Shown here: positions 1-7,966 of the stretch, piece after piece
How positions within the stretch are numbered: the stretch's first letter is position 1
Layout of the letters: each line of letters begins with the position of its first letter
NCBI GenBank assembly: GCA_963734015.1
Contig: CAVTFG010000002.1
Location: 307,703-371,702 of the forward strand
DNA from: JALZKA01 sp963734015
GTDB lineage: Bacteria > Actinomycetota > Thermoleophilia > Solirubrobacterales > 70-9
DNA length: 64,000 nt
Direction of reading: 5' to 3'
Made by a program: the position numbers and the translations under genes
The notes under the pieces: generated by a model
Database searches by the model: none
The model's input: only the letters and a program-made list of their open reading frames with translations
What the model was told of the DNA's origin: nothing

Positions 1-75
1 GCGCTCGCCCTTCAGGAACAGCTTCTGGCCCTCGCGGCGGCACTGCTTGCACTGCGGTCCGGTATCCCTCGCCAC
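1..75 (-). CDS. rpsD: 30S ribosomal protein S4 (partial, 5' end only)
   Basis: Small-subunit protein S4, a primary 16S rRNA binder. Only the first 25 codons are present; the gene runs off the left edge. A GTG start at 75 gives VARDTGPQCKQCRREGQK, the expected S4 beginning. The CxxC pair (residues 9 and 12) indicates the zinc-binding form. It follows rpsK after two bases, so it is the next gene of the rpmJ-rpsM-rpsK-rpsD transcript. rpoA and rplQ would normally follow but lie outside the window. Confidence 0.93.
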   Translation of the reverse strand, partial: MARDTGPQCKQCRREGQKLFLKGER

Positions 76-77
76 GG

Positions 78-470
78 TTACACCCTCCGCCGCTTCTTGG
101 GACGGCAGCCGTTGTGGGCCTGCGGTGAGACGTCCTTCACGGTCGTCACGTTGAGCCCGGCGGCCTGCAGCGAGCGGATCGCCGTGTCGCGGCCGGAGCC
201 GGCGCCCTTGGCGTGCACCTCGACGCGCTCGAGGCCGTGCTCCATCCCCTTGCGGGCGGCGGCGTCGGCGGTCACCTGGGCGGCGAACGGCGTGGACTTG
301 CGCGAGCCCTTGAAGCCCGCGGAGCCCGCGGACTCCCAGACGATCACGTTTCCCTCGGGGTCGGTGATCGTGACGATCGTGTTGTTGAACGAAGTCTTGA
401 TGTGGGCGATCCCGTAGGGAACGTTCTTGCGGACGCGGCGACGGGCACGGCCCTTTCTCGGCTGCGGCAT
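78..470 (-). CDS. rpsK: 30S ribosomal protein S11
   Basis: 130-residue S11 of the small-subunit platform, where it contacts 16S rRNA near the E site and interacts with S7. The sequence is collinear with the family: a basic start, the conserved HIKTSFNNTIVTITD stretch near residue 23, and the C-terminal PQAHNGCRPKKRRRV ending. Length is normal. It lies 20 bases after rpsM and two bases before rpsD, in the order of the bacterial alpha operon. Confidence 0.98.
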   Translation of the reverse strand: MPQPRKGRARRRVRKNVPYGIAHIKTSFNNTIVTITDPEGNVIVWESAGSAGFKGSRKSTPFAAQVTADAAARKGMEHGLERVEVHAKGAGSGRDTAIRSLQAAGLNVTTVKDVSPQAHNGCRPKKRRRV

Positions 471-490
471 CTAGAAACCCTCTCCGACTC

Positions 491-874
491 TCACTTCGGT
501 GTCGGCGGCTTCTTGCGCCCGGTCACGCTCATCCGCCGCGGGCCCTTGCGGCCACGGGCGTTGGTCTTCGTGCGCTGGCCCCGGACGGGCAGGCCACGCC
601 GGTGGCGCAGGCCCCGGTAGGCGCCGATCTCCGACAGCCGCTTGACGTTCTGGGAGCGCTCGCGGCGCAGGTCGCCTTCGACCTCGCGCGACTCGACGGC
701 CTCGCGAAGCTTGACGGTCTCCTCCTCGGTCAGGTCCTTCACGTAGGTGTTCGGATCGACGCCGGCCTTCGCCAGGATCTCGTTCGCCGTCGAGCGCCCG
801 ACTCCGTGGACGTAGGTGAGCCCGATCTCGATGCGCTTGTTGAGCGGGAGGTTGATTCCTGCGATGCGTGCCAT
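491..874 (-). CDS. rpsM: 30S ribosomal protein S13
   Basis: 127-residue S13 of the small-subunit head, forming intersubunit bridges and touching the P-site tRNA through its basic tail. MARIAGINLPLNKRIEIGLT is a canonical start, and the lysine/arginine-rich C terminus (RTKTNARGRKGPRR and onward) is present at normal length. It starts seven bases after the rpmJ stop, so the two are almost certainly co-transcribed. Confidence 0.98.
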   Translation of the reverse strand: MARIAGINLPLNKRIEIGLTYVHGVGRSTANEILAKAGVDPNTYVKDLTEEETVKLREAVESREVEGDLRRERSQNVKRLSEIGAYRGLRHRRGLPVRGQRTKTNARGRKGPRRMSVTGRKKPPTPK

Positions 875-880
875 GTACTC

Positions 881-994
881 CTAGCCCTGCCTCTGCTTGT
901 GCCGGGGGTTCGAGCAGATCACCAGCACGACGCCGCGCCGCCGGATGATCCGGCACCGCTCACACATCGGCTTCACTGACGCTCGTACTTTCAA
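881..994 (-). CDS. rpmJ: 50S ribosomal protein L36
   Basis: A short gene of 37 codons. Translation from TTG at 994 gives LKVRASVKPMCERCRIIRRR, ending in CSNPRHKQRQG. This is L36, a small zinc-ribbon protein of the large subunit; Cys11, Cys14, Cys27 and His32 are the expected ligands, so this is the zinc-containing form. The TTG start is chosen because it gives the standard KVR(A/P)SVK beginning and there is no ATG or GTG before the conserved region. A purine-rich GGGAAAGG lies about 12 bases upstream. It is probably the first gene of a transcript, because a strong terminator lies between it and map. Confidence 0.9.
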   Translation of the reverse strand: MKVRASVKPMCERCRIIRRRGVVLVICSNPRHKQRQG

Positions 995-1066
995 CGCGAT
1001 TTCGCGCCTTTCCCGGTCGTATCGTTCAGAAGGCCCATCTGCCCCATGAATCGGGCTGACGGGCGC

Positions 1067-1096
1067 AAAAACAAGCTTCCAGCCGAGGCTGAAAGC
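1067..1096 (-). terminator. Rho-independent terminator after map
   Basis: On the minus strand a nine-pair stem (GCTTTCAGC and GCTGGAAGC, one G-U pair) closes a CTCG tetraloop and runs into TTGTTTTT. It lies 31 bases after the map stop and about 70 bases before rpmJ, so it probably ends the rpsJ-to-map transcript. A possible -10 box on the same strand (TACCAT, 1105-1110) lies just upstream of the hairpin. Confidence 0.85.
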
Positions 1097-1126
1097 GACG
1101 TCGAATGGTAGCAGCCCGTGCCTGAG

Positions 1127-1891
1127 CTACTCGTGCCACGGAGTGAGGATCCGGGGCCCTTCCTCGGTCACCGCCACGGTGAACTCGAAGTGGGCGGTGA
1201 GGGAGTCGTCGGCCGAGTAGACGGCCCAGCCGTCGTCGCCCTGGACGATCTCGTGAGTGCCGACTGCGGTCATCGGCTCGATCGCGAGGACCATGCCGGG
1301 CTCGAGCTCGGGACCGCGCCCGGGCGGGCCGAAATTCGGTACCTGCGGGTCCTCGTGCATGTCGCGGCCGATGCCGTGCCCCACGAGGCTTCGGATGACC
1401 TCGAGCCCGCCGTCCTCGACGGTGGTCTGGACCGCGTGCGAGACGTCGGAGAGCCGGTTGCCGGGCGCCATCTGGTCGACCGCGGCGTGCAGCGCGGCCT
1501 CGGTGGTCGTCAGGAGGCCCTGCGCGGTCTCGGAGACCTCGCCGATCGGCAGCGTGATCGCGCCGTCGGCCACCCAGCCGTCCTTCGTCACGCCGACGTC
1601 GATCGAGAGCACGTCGCCGCGCTGGAGCGCGTAGGCGTCCGGGATTCCGTGCACGACCATGGCATTCGGGGAGGCACAGATCGAGCCCGGGAACCCGCGG
1701 TAGCCCTTGAAGGTCGGTGTGGCGCCCTGCGACGCGATGAACCGCTCGGCGGCCTCGTCCAGCTCGGCGGTGGTCACGCCGGGCCGGGCCTTCGCCTGGA
1801 GCATCTTCAGGCAGCGCGCGTGGACCCGGCCGGCCACGGCCATCGCGTCGAGCTGCTCCGGGGTCTTCAGGAGGATCCCGCCGCGGTACAT
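1127..1891 (-). CDS. map: Type I methionine aminopeptidase
   Basis: 254-residue metalloprotease that removes the initiator methionine from nascent proteins. The pita-bread fold ligands are visible: VLSIDVGVTKDGWVADGAIT carries the two metal-binding aspartates, VGHGIGRDMHE the metal histidine, and the EP of LAIEPM plus a later glutamate complete the site. There is no N-terminal zinc-finger extension. The ATG overlaps the adk stop as TGATG, implying translational coupling. This is the last gene before the terminator at 1067-1096; infA, which commonly follows map in Actinomycetota, is absent. Confidence 0.97.
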   Translation of the reverse strand: MYRGGILLKTPEQLDAMAVAGRVHARCLKMLQAKARPGVTTAELDEAAERFIASQGATPTFKGYRGFPGSICASPNAMVVHGIPDAYALQRGDVLSIDVGVTKDGWVADGAITLPIGEVSETAQGLLTTTEAALHAAVDQMAPGNRLSDVSHAVQTTVEDGGLEVIRSLVGHGIGRDMHEDPQVPNFGPPGRGPELEPGMVLAIEPMTAVGTHEIVQGDDGWAVYSADDSLTAHFEFTVAVTEEGPRILTPWHE

Positions 1892-2562
1892 CAGGCCTCC
1901 TCCTCCATGCGAAGCGTGGCGAGCAGGGCGCGGATGTCCTCCTCGACCTGGTCCTGGTCCTTCTCGCCGTCGACCCGCTCGAGGACGCCGCGATCCTCGT
2001 ACCAGGCAACCAGTGGCTCGGTCTTCTCCCGGTACTGGGCGAGGCGATTCTTGATGACATCGGGCTTGTCGTCGTCACGGGTCTGGAGCTCAGCGCCGCA
2101 GACGTCGCAAACGCCCTCCTCCTGCGGCGGGTCGAACTCGGCGTGGAAGACGTGTCCGTTGGGGCAGGTGCGCCGCCCGCCGAGCCGGCGAACCACCTCG
2201 TCGTCGCCGACCTCGATCAGGAGCGCCGCGGTGAGCCGCTTGGCGAGCTCGTCCATTCGATCCTCGAGCGCCTCCGCCTGGCCGACGGTCCGTGGGAAAC
2301 CGTCCAGGATGAACCCGTCCTCGGCCTCGTGGCCTGCGATCCGCTCGGCGATCACTCCGATGATGACCTCGTCGGGAACGAGGTCGCCGCGGTCCATGTA
2401 CTCCTTCGCCTTCTGCCCAAGCTCCGTCTGCTCCCGCACGGCCTCGCGGAGGATGTCCCCGGTCGCGTAGTACGGCAACTCGAGGTCCTCGCGCAGGCGT
2501 TCGCCCTGCGTGCCCTTGCCGGAGCCGGGCGGACCGAGGAGTACGAGATTGAGTTCAGACAC
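1891..2562 (-). CDS. adk: Adenylate kinase
   Basis: 223-residue long-form adenylate kinase (ATP + AMP to 2 ADP). The Walker A loop GPPGSGKGTQ is at residues 10-19, the NMP-binding domain follows, and DGFPRT is the AMP-binding signature. The LID carries a zinc-type knuckle: a Cys-Pro-Asn-Gly-His start and a later CDVC pair, so the ligand set appears to be Cys/His/Cys/Cys instead of four cysteines. It sits between secY and map as in many Gram-positive spc operons. Confidence 0.97.
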   Translation of the reverse strand: MSELNLVLLGPPGSGKGTQGERLREDLELPYYATGDILREAVREQTELGQKAKEYMDRGDLVPDEVIIGVIAERIAGHEAEDGFILDGFPRTVGQAEALEDRMDELAKRLTAALLIEVGDDEVVRRLGGRRTCPNGHVFHAEFDPPQEEGVCDVCGAELQTRDDDKPDVIKNRLAQYREKTEPLVAWYEDRGVLERVDGEKDQDQVEEDIRALLATLRMEEEA

Positions 2563-2576
2563 GGGCGAAAGGACTC

Positions 2577-3854
2577 CTACTTCAGGAAGCCTTCGTAGTT
2601 TCTCATCATCAGCTGCGCCTCTAACTGTTTCACCGTGTCCAGCGCGACGCCGACCACGATCAGGATCGAGGTTCCGCCGAAGTAGAAGTTGGCCGAGGTC
2701 TGGGCGAAGAGGATCGTCGGCAGGGCCGCAACGGCGCCGAGGTACAGGGCGCCTGGGAAGGTGAGCCTGGACAGGATCCGGTCCAGGTATTCGGCGGTAG
2801 GTCGCCCGGGTCTCACGCCGGGGATGAACCCGCCGTACTTCTTCAGGTTGTCGGCCTGGTCAACGGGGTTGAAGGTGACCGCGGTGTAGAAGTAGGTGAA
2901 GATGATGATGAAGAAGACCTCGCCGACGACGTAGGCCCAGCCGTTCGGGTTGAAGAAGGTCGCGAAGTCGGTCCAGAAGTTGTCCTCGTTGCCGCCGAGG
3001 AGCTGGCCGATCGTCGGCGGAAAGGCCATGATCGAGGCGGCGAAGATCACCGGGATCACACCCGCCATGTTCACGCGCAGCGGCAGATAGGTCGAACCGC
3101 CCGTCGTCATCCGGCGGCCGACCACCCGCTTCGCATACTGGACCGGGATCCGGCGCTGTCCCTCCTGGACGAACACGATGCCGACGATCACCGCGAGCGC
3201 GACGAACGGCATCATCACCACGAATACCTGGTCCGGGTTGGTCCACCAGGCCGAGATGCCCTGCGGAAGGCCGGCGACGATCGAGGCGAAGATCATGAGG
3301 CTGATGCCGTTGCCGATCCCGCGCTGGGTGATCAGCTCGCCCATCCACATCAGGAGCGTGGCGCCGGCCGTCAGGGACAGCGCGATCAGCATTGCGGTGC
3401 CGAAGGTCAGCTGGCCCTCGATGATCTCGCTGCTGCCGAAGCTCTGCGAGTTGAAGAGCAGCACGTAGCCGATCGCCTGCGCGAACGCCAGGCCGACCGT
3501 GAGGTAGCGCGTGTATTGCGTGATCTTCTGCTGCCCGACCTCGCCCTCCTTCGAGAGGCGCTCCAACGAGGGCACGACCACGGTCAGCAGCTGCAGGATG
3601 ATCGAGGCCGTGATGTAGGGCATGATCCCGAGGGCGAACAGGGACAGCCGCGAGAGCGAGCCGCCCGAGAACAGGTTCAGGAAGCCGAGGATGTTGTTGC
3701 CGAACTGGTCGCCGGCGCTCTCGACCGCGTCGATGTTGACGCCCGGTGAAGGGATGTACGCACCGAGCCGGTAGAGCAGGAGGATCGCCGCCGTGAAGGC
3801 AAGCTTGCGCCGGATCTCCGGAACGCTGAACGCGTTGAGGATGGTCTGAAGCAC
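2577..3854 (-). CDS. secY: Preprotein translocase subunit SecY
   Basis: 425-residue channel subunit of the Sec translocon. About ten membrane segments are evident, the first around residues 17-36 after a short cytoplasmic start (LQTILNAFSVPEIRRKLAFT). The GIGNGISLMIFASIVAGLP stretch and the PGVRPGRPTAEYLDRILSR loop, which meets SecA or the ribosome, are typical. Length is normal. It lies nine bases after rplO and 14 before adk, so it is co-transcribed with ribosomal genes; its partner secE is in this window near 36.6 kb. Confidence 0.98.
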   Translation of the reverse strand: MLQTILNAFSVPEIRRKLAFTAAILLLYRLGAYIPSPGVNIDAVESAGDQFGNNILGFLNLFSGGSLSRLSLFALGIMPYITASIILQLLTVVVPSLERLSKEGEVGQQKITQYTRYLTVGLAFAQAIGYVLLFNSQSFGSSEIIEGQLTFGTAMLIALSLTAGATLLMWMGELITQRGIGNGISLMIFASIVAGLPQGISAWWTNPDQVFVVMMPFVALAVIVGIVFVQEGQRRIPVQYAKRVVGRRMTTGGSTYLPLRVNMAGVIPVIFAASIMAFPPTIGQLLGGNEDNFWTDFATFFNPNGWAYVVGEVFFIIIFTYFYTAVTFNPVDQADNLKKYGGFIPGVRPGRPTAEYLDRILSRLTFPGALYLGAVAALPTILFAQTSANFYFGGTSILIVVGVALDTVKQLEAQLMMRNYEGFLK

Positions 3855-3862
3855 GGGGGCGC

Positions 3863-4360
3863 CTAGCCCTCGTCGATCACTTCACAGGTGCCACCAGCGG
3901 CCTCGATCTTCTCCTTGGCGGAGCCGCTGAAGGCGTGCGCGCGAACGGTGAGCTTGGTCGAGATCTCGCCGCGGCCGAGCACCTTGACCGGGTGCTTGCG
4001 GGTGGCGAGGCCGGCGGCGCGCAGCGTTTCCGGGGTGACCTCGGCGCCCGCCTCGAAGCGAGCGTCCAGGTCCGAGACGTTCACGGGCTGGGTGTGGGTG
4101 CGAAACGGCCCGATCGGCATCGACTGCTTCTTGGTCGCGCCGCGCATCTTTCGCATCCGCATGAACAGCGGGTTCTGGCCGCCCTCATACGCCGCCTTGC
4201 GCTTCGAGCCCGAGCGCGAGCCATAGCCCTTGTGGCCGCGGCCGGCGGTCTTGCCCGTGCCCGTGCCCTTGCCGCGCCCCAGGCGCTTCGGCGCCTTGCG
4301 CGACCCGTGCTTCGGGCGGAGCGAGTGCAGGCCGATCTCTTCGGGATCAAGCCGGGCCAT
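3863..4360 (-). CDS. rplO: 50S ribosomal protein L15
   Basis: 165-residue L15, a late-assembling large-subunit protein binding 23S rRNA domains II and V. The N-terminal LHSLRPKHGSRKAPKRLGRG and the glycine-rich GTGKTAGRGHKG tail that penetrates rRNA are characteristic. It starts where rpmD ends (the ATG at 4360 shares a base with the rpmD TGA), so the two are coupled. It is a little longer than the E. coli protein (144), which is within the family range. Confidence 0.97.
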   Translation of the reverse strand: MARLDPEEIGLHSLRPKHGSRKAPKRLGRGKGTGTGKTAGRGHKGYGSRSGSKRKAAYEGGQNPLFMRMRKMRGATKKQSMPIGPFRTHTQPVNVSDLDARFEAGAEVTPETLRAAGLATRKHPVKVLGRGEISTKLTVRAHAFSGSAKEKIEAAGGTCEVIDEG

Positions 4361-4536
4361 CAGCCGTCCACCTCAACAAGATGGTCAACCACCTTGATCA
4401 TGCCCCGGAGCTGCGGCGTGTCGGCCATCGCGCTCTCGCGCCCGATCTTGCCGAGCTTGAGCGCCTGCAGCGTCTCACGCTGCTTCGGGTTCGCCCCGTT
4501 GGCGGAACGGACCTGCTTCAGCTTGACGTCAGCCAC
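4360..4536 (-). CDS. rpmD: 50S ribosomal protein L30
   Basis: 58-residue L30, a small non-essential large-subunit protein. From GTG at 4536 it reads VADVKLKQVRSANGANPKQR and ends in KVVDHLVEVDG, with the family's QRETLQALKLGKIGRE core. It overlaps the end of rpsE by eight bases and the start of rplO by one, the tight packing expected of the spc operon. Confidence 0.95.
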   Translation of the reverse strand: MADVKLKQVRSANGANPKQRETLQALKLGKIGRESAMADTPQLRGMIKVVDHLVEVDG

Positions 4537-5203
4537 CTGAAGGCTCCTCGGCGGGAGGTTCCTCGGACGGCGTCTCGCTCGCCTCGGGCGTCGCCTCCGC
4601 GACCACGGCCACCGGCTCGGGGGCCTCGGCCTCCTGGACGTCCTCCTCCTCGCCGGCGAGCTTCTTCGCCTCGGCCAGCTTGTCGAGGCCCAGCACCTGA
4701 TGCACGGAGAGGCCGCGGAGCTTCGCGACGTCCTCGGGGCGCCGGAGCTGGATCAGGCCGTCCATCGTGGCCTTCACGAGGTTGATGGGGTTCTGCGTGC
4801 CGATCGACTTCGAGAGCACGTCGCGGATGCCGGCCAGCTCGAGCACGGCGCGCACGCCGCCGCCCGCGATCACCCCGGTACCGGGGCTTGCCGGGCGCAG
4901 GATGACGTGGCCCGAGCCGTAGCGACCGATGATCTTGTGCGGGATCGTCTGCCCGTACATCGGCACCTTGATCAGGTCCTTACGGGCGTTCTCGACCGCC
5001 TTCTGGATGCCAAGCGGGACCTCGCGGGCCTTGCCGTAGCCGATCCCGACCACGGCGTTCTCGTCGCCCACCGCGACGAGCGCGGTGAACGAGAAGCGCC
5101 GGCCGCCCTTGACGACCTTGGCGACGCGGTTGATCTCGATCACGCGCTCCTGCAGGTCCAGGCCCTGCGGGCTCACGGTGTCGTATTCGCGGTCACGTCC
5201 CAT
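4529..5203 (-). CDS. rpsE: 30S ribosomal protein S5 with acidic tail
   Basis: 224-residue S5, which sits at the mRNA entry channel and influences decoding accuracy. The double-stranded-RNA-binding fold is clear (VVKGGRRFSFTALVAVGDEN, then GYGKAREVPLGIQKAVENAR). The core ends near residue 185; the last 40 or so residues are almost only Glu, Ala, Pro, Val and Ser, an extension absent from textbook S5. The same style of tail occurs on other ribosomal proteins in this window. Confidence 0.97.
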   Translation of the reverse strand: MGRDREYDTVSPQGLDLQERVIEINRVAKVVKGGRRFSFTALVAVGDENAVVGIGYGKAREVPLGIQKAVENARKDLIKVPMYGQTIPHKIIGRYGSGHVILRPASPGTGVIAGGGVRAVLELAGIRDVLSKSIGTQNPINLVKATMDGLIQLRRPEDVAKLRGLSVHQVLGLDKLAEAKKLAGEEEDVQEAEAPEPVAVVAEATPEASETPSEEPPAEEPSGG

Positions 5204-5229
5204 CTAAATCAGCAATCCAGGGTAGAAGG

Positions 5230-5583
5230 TCAAAACTTGAGCCCACCCTCGCGGGCACCCTCGGCGAGCGCCGCGACCCGGCCGTGGAAGCGGTAGCCGC
5301 CGCGGTCGAAGACGACGTTCTCGAAGCCCGCAGCCTTGGCCCGCTCGGCCAGGACCTCACCCACCCGCTTGGGCTGGTCGGCACGCGAGAGCTTGCGGAG
5401 GTCGTCCTCGGTCCAGGCGACCGCGACCAGGGTCCGACCCGCATCGTCGTCGATCAGCTGGGCGCTGATGCCGCGGTTCGAGCGGAACACCGACACGCGC
5501 GGTCGCTCGGCGGTTCCGCGCACCTTCGCGCGCACCCGACGACGGCGGCGGAGCCGCTGCTGGTTCTTGGTCTGGACCGCCAT
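5230..5583 (-). CDS. rplR: 50S ribosomal protein L18
   Basis: 117-residue 5S rRNA-binding protein of the central protuberance. The arginine-rich N terminus (QQRLRRRRRVRAKVRGT) is followed by RPRVSVFRSNRGISAQLIDD and the C-terminal FDRGGYRFHGRVAALAEGAR, all standard. It starts two bases after the rplF stop and ends 26 bases before rpsE. Confidence 0.98.
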   Translation of the reverse strand: MAVQTKNQQRLRRRRRVRAKVRGTAERPRVSVFRSNRGISAQLIDDDAGRTLVAVAWTEDDLRKLSRADQPKRVGEVLAERAKAAGFENVVFDRGGYRFHGRVAALAEGAREGGLKF

Positions 5584-5585
5584 GG

Positions 5586-6119
5586 CTAAGCCCGCTTCCC
5601 GACCTTGCGGCGGACGTGCTCGCCGGCGTAGCGGATGCCCTTGCCCTTGTACGGCTCGGGCGGGCGCACGCGGCGGATCCGAGCGGCGGTCTCGCCCACG
5701 AGCTGCTTGTCGATGCCGCGGACGATCACCTCGGTCTGCTGCGGGACCTCGAACTCGATCCCGTCCGGGGCCGGCATCGCCACCGCGTGCGAGTAACCGA
5801 CGGACAGCTCCAGCGCCTTGCCCTGCAGGCGCGCGCGATAGCCGACGCCCTGGATCTCAAGGCGCTTCTCGTAGCCGTTGGTGACGCCCTCGACCATGTT
5901 CGCGAGCAGGCTGCGGGTGAGGCCGTGGAGCGCGCGGTGCGGGCCGCGGTCGGTCGGGCGCTCGACCGTGAGCGTCCCGTCGTCCAGCGCGACCTTCATG
6001 TCGCGGTCGACGGTCTGGCTCAGCTCGCCCTTGGGCCCCTTGACCGAGACCACGCCGGTGCCGACGTCGACGGTGACGCCCTCGGGCACTTCGATCGGCT
6101 GTTTCCCAATCCGGCTCAT
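5586..6119 (-). CDS. rplF: 50S ribosomal protein L6
   Basis: 177-residue L6, located near the factor-binding site of the large subunit. Residues start MSRIGKQPIEVPEGVTV, and the C-terminal PEPYKGKGIRYAGEHVRRK is the family signature. The ATG at 6119 is preferred over an in-frame GTG at 6182 because it gives the canonical N terminus and has GAGG nine bases upstream; the extra 21 codons of the longer version do not resemble L6. A 59-base spacer therefore separates it from rpsH. Confidence 0.97.
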   Translation of the reverse strand: MSRIGKQPIEVPEGVTVDVGTGVVSVKGPKGELSQTVDRDMKVALDDGTLTVERPTDRGPHRALHGLTRSLLANMVEGVTNGYEKRLEIQGVGYRARLQGKALELSVGYSHAVAMPAPDGIEFEVPQQTEVIVRGIDKQLVGETAARIRRVRPPEPYKGKGIRYAGEHVRRKVGKRA

Positions 6120-6178
6120 ACAAGCGGCCTCAACAACGGCCGGGATTCGTCTTCGTTCTTCGAACTCCGCCTCATAGG

Positions 6179-6574
6179 TCACCAAACGTAGGCAACGACC
6201 TCGCCGCCGACGCCCTTCGCCTTCGCCTCGTGACCGGTCATGACGCCGGACGAGGTCGACACGATCGCGGTCCCCATCCCGCCCATCACGCGCGGGATCT
6301 CCGTCTTGTCCGTGTAGCGGCGGCGGCCCGGCCGTGAGATCCGCTCGATCCCGGTGATCACCGGCTTGCGGTCGTCCGTGTAGCGGAGCTGGATCCGGAT
6401 CACCTCGCCCACGGCGGTCGGCTCGACCGCGTAGTCGGAGATGTACCCCTGCTCCTTGAGAATGCGGGTGACCTCCTTCTTCAGGCGCGAAGCGGGCACC
6501 TCCACGTCGAGGTGCTCGGCCTGCAGCGCGTTGCGCACGCGGGTCAGGTAGTCGGAAATCGGGTCGGTCAGCAT
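6179..6574 (-). CDS. rpsH: 30S ribosomal protein S8
   Basis: 131-residue S8, a primary binder of the 16S rRNA central domain and often the translational repressor of spc operons. It begins LTDPISDYLTRVRNALQAEH and ends with the conserved GGMGTAIVSTSSGVMTGHEA and GGEVVAYVW. It lies 13 bases after rpsN. Confidence 0.98.
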   Translation of the reverse strand: MLTDPISDYLTRVRNALQAEHLDVEVPASRLKKEVTRILKEQGYISDYAVEPTAVGEVIRIQLRYTDDRKPVITGIERISRPGRRRYTDKTEIPRVMGGMGTAIVSTSSGVMTGHEAKAKGVGGEVVAYVW

Positions 6575-6587
6575 CGAAGCTCTCCGG

Positions 6588-6773
6588 TTACCAGCTCGAC
6601 TTGGTCATGCCGGGCACGTAGCCCTTGTGGGCGGCCTCGCGCAGACAGATGCGGCAGAGGCCGAACTTGCGGAAGTAGGCGCGCGAGCGACCGCAGCGCC
6701 GGCACCGGTTGTGGGCGCGCGTCTTGAACTTGGGCTCGCGGCCCTGCTTCACGATTTTCGAAGTCTTCGCCAT
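6588..6773 (-). CDS. rpsN: 30S ribosomal protein S14, zinc type
   Basis: 61-residue S14 of the short zinc-binding class (the S14 type Z form). Residues RCRRCGRSRAYFRKFGLCRI provide both CxxC pairs. The compact length and four cysteines separate it from the 101-residue zinc-free form. It is between rplE and rpsH, the standard position. Confidence 0.98.
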   Translation of the reverse strand: MAKTSKIVKQGREPKFKTRAHNRCRRCGRSRAYFRKFGLCRICLREAAHKGYVPGMTKSSW

Positions 6774-6781
6774 CTAAACCC

Positions 6782-7588
6782 TTACTCGTTTCCTTCCTCT
6801 GATTCCGGCGCGGCCTCGCCGCCGCCCTCGCCTTCCTCGCCCTCTTCGCCCTCTTCCTCGCGCACCGGCTTCTCGTACGCCTCCGGGTTCTCTTCCTTGA
6901 GCTGCTCGAGCGCGGCCGCCTCGGCCTCGGCCCGCTGCCTGGCCTCCTCGTGCCGGCGCTCCTCCTCTTCCTCGGCCGCGGTGTCGACCTGGCCGGGGCG
7001 GCCCTCCTGTGCGAAGGGGAAGCCCAGGCCGAGGAGCAGCTCGAAGCCCTCCTCGTCGGATGCGGCGGTCGTCGCGATCGTGACGTCCAGGCCGCGCACC
7101 TCGTCGATCGAGTCGTAGTCGATCTCCGGGAAGATCAGCTGTTCGCGGATGCCGAGCGAGTAGTTGCCGCGCCCGTCGAACGACCGGGGGTTGAGGCCGC
7201 GGAAGTCGCGGATGCGCGGGATCGAAATCGAGACCAGGCGGTCGATGAACTCCCACATCCGGGCGCCGCGCAGCGTCACCGCCACGCCCACCGGCATGCC
7301 GTCGCGCAGCTTGAAGTTCGCAATCGACTTGCGCGCGCGGCGCACGTTCGGGCGCTGGCCGGCGATCGTCGCAAGCTGCTCGGTCGCCGCCTCGAGAATC
7401 GGCGTCGACTGCTTGGCGTCGCCGATCCCCATGTTCAGCGTGACCTTGACCAGGCGCGGAACCTCCATCGGGCTCGTGTAGCCGAACTTGGAGGTGAGCG
7501 CCGCCACGAGCTCGGACTCGTAGCGCTCGCGCAGCCGCGGCGGCGGAGCCGCCTGCTGTGCCTCGGGTGTGGTTGTCGCTGCTTCCAT
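6782..7588 (-). CDS. rplE: 50S ribosomal protein L5 with long acidic C-terminal extension
   Basis: 268-residue L5, the 5S rRNA-binding central-protuberance protein that contacts P-site tRNA. The core (LRERYESELVAALTSKFGY through EIDYDSIDEVRGLDVTIATT) covers about residues 17-192. Standard L5 is about 180 residues; here another 75 follow, a strongly charged helix-like stretch rich in Glu, Arg and Ala and then a Glu/Gly-rich end. The first 17 residues (Ala/Pro/Thr/Gln) are also extra. The fold and order in the operon leave no doubt about identity. Confidence 0.96.
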   Translation of the reverse strand: MEAATTTPEAQQAAPPPRLRERYESELVAALTSKFGYTSPMEVPRLVKVTLNMGIGDAKQSTPILEAATEQLATIAGQRPNVRRARKSIANFKLRDGMPVGVAVTLRGARMWEFIDRLVSISIPRIRDFRGLNPRSFDGRGNYSLGIREQLIFPEIDYDSIDEVRGLDVTIATTAASDEEGFELLLGLGFPFAQEGRPGQVDTAAEEEEERRHEEARQRAEAEAAALEQLKEENPEAYEKPVREEEGEEGEEGEGGGEAAPESEEGNE

Positions 7589-7598
7589 CGAAAGTTCC

Positions 7599-7964
7599 TC
7601 AGTCGAGCGCGTTGCCCGTCCGTTTCAAGTAGCGCTGGCGCTTGCCATCGTCCGTGAGCCGGATCCCGACCCGCGAGGGCTTCTGATCCTGCGGATCGAC
7701 CACCATGACGTTAGAGATGTGGATCGGAGCCTCCTGCTCGATGATCCCGCCGGCCTCGCCCTTCTGCGTGTCCTTGATCGAGCGCGGGCGCGTATGCCGC
7801 TTCACGATGTTCAGCCCCTCGACGTAGACGCGCTGTTTCCCGGGCTCGGTGCGGAGCACCTTGCCGCTCTTCCCCCGGTCCTTGCCCGAGGTGACGACCA
7901 CGGTGTCGTCCTTGCGGACGCGCATCGACTTCGCCTTGACCTTCTCCACCTGGCGCTTCGGCAT
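7599..7964 (-). CDS. rplX: 50S ribosomal protein L24
   Basis: 121-residue L24, an assembly initiator near the exit tunnel. The KOW-type start (VRKDDTVVVTSGKDRGKSGK) and YVEGLNIVKRHTRP are diagnostic. The ATG at 7964 is chosen because it gives the family N terminus and starts two bases after rplN; the reading frame stays open far upstream, but that part overlaps rplN and rpsQ and is not L24-like. Confidence 0.96.
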   Translation of the reverse strand: MPKRQVEKVKAKSMRVRKDDTVVVTSGKDRGKSGKVLRTEPGKQRVYVEGLNIVKRHTRPRSIKDTQKGEAGGIIEQEAPIHISNVMVVDPQDQKPSRVGIRLTDDGKRQRYLKRTGNALD

Positions 7965-7966
7965 GC

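Noticed and set aside
6120..6182. 21-residue N-terminal extension of L6 from a GTG overlapping the rpsH stop
   Set aside because: It does not resemble L6, and the ATG at 6119 has both a ribosome-binding site and the canonical start.
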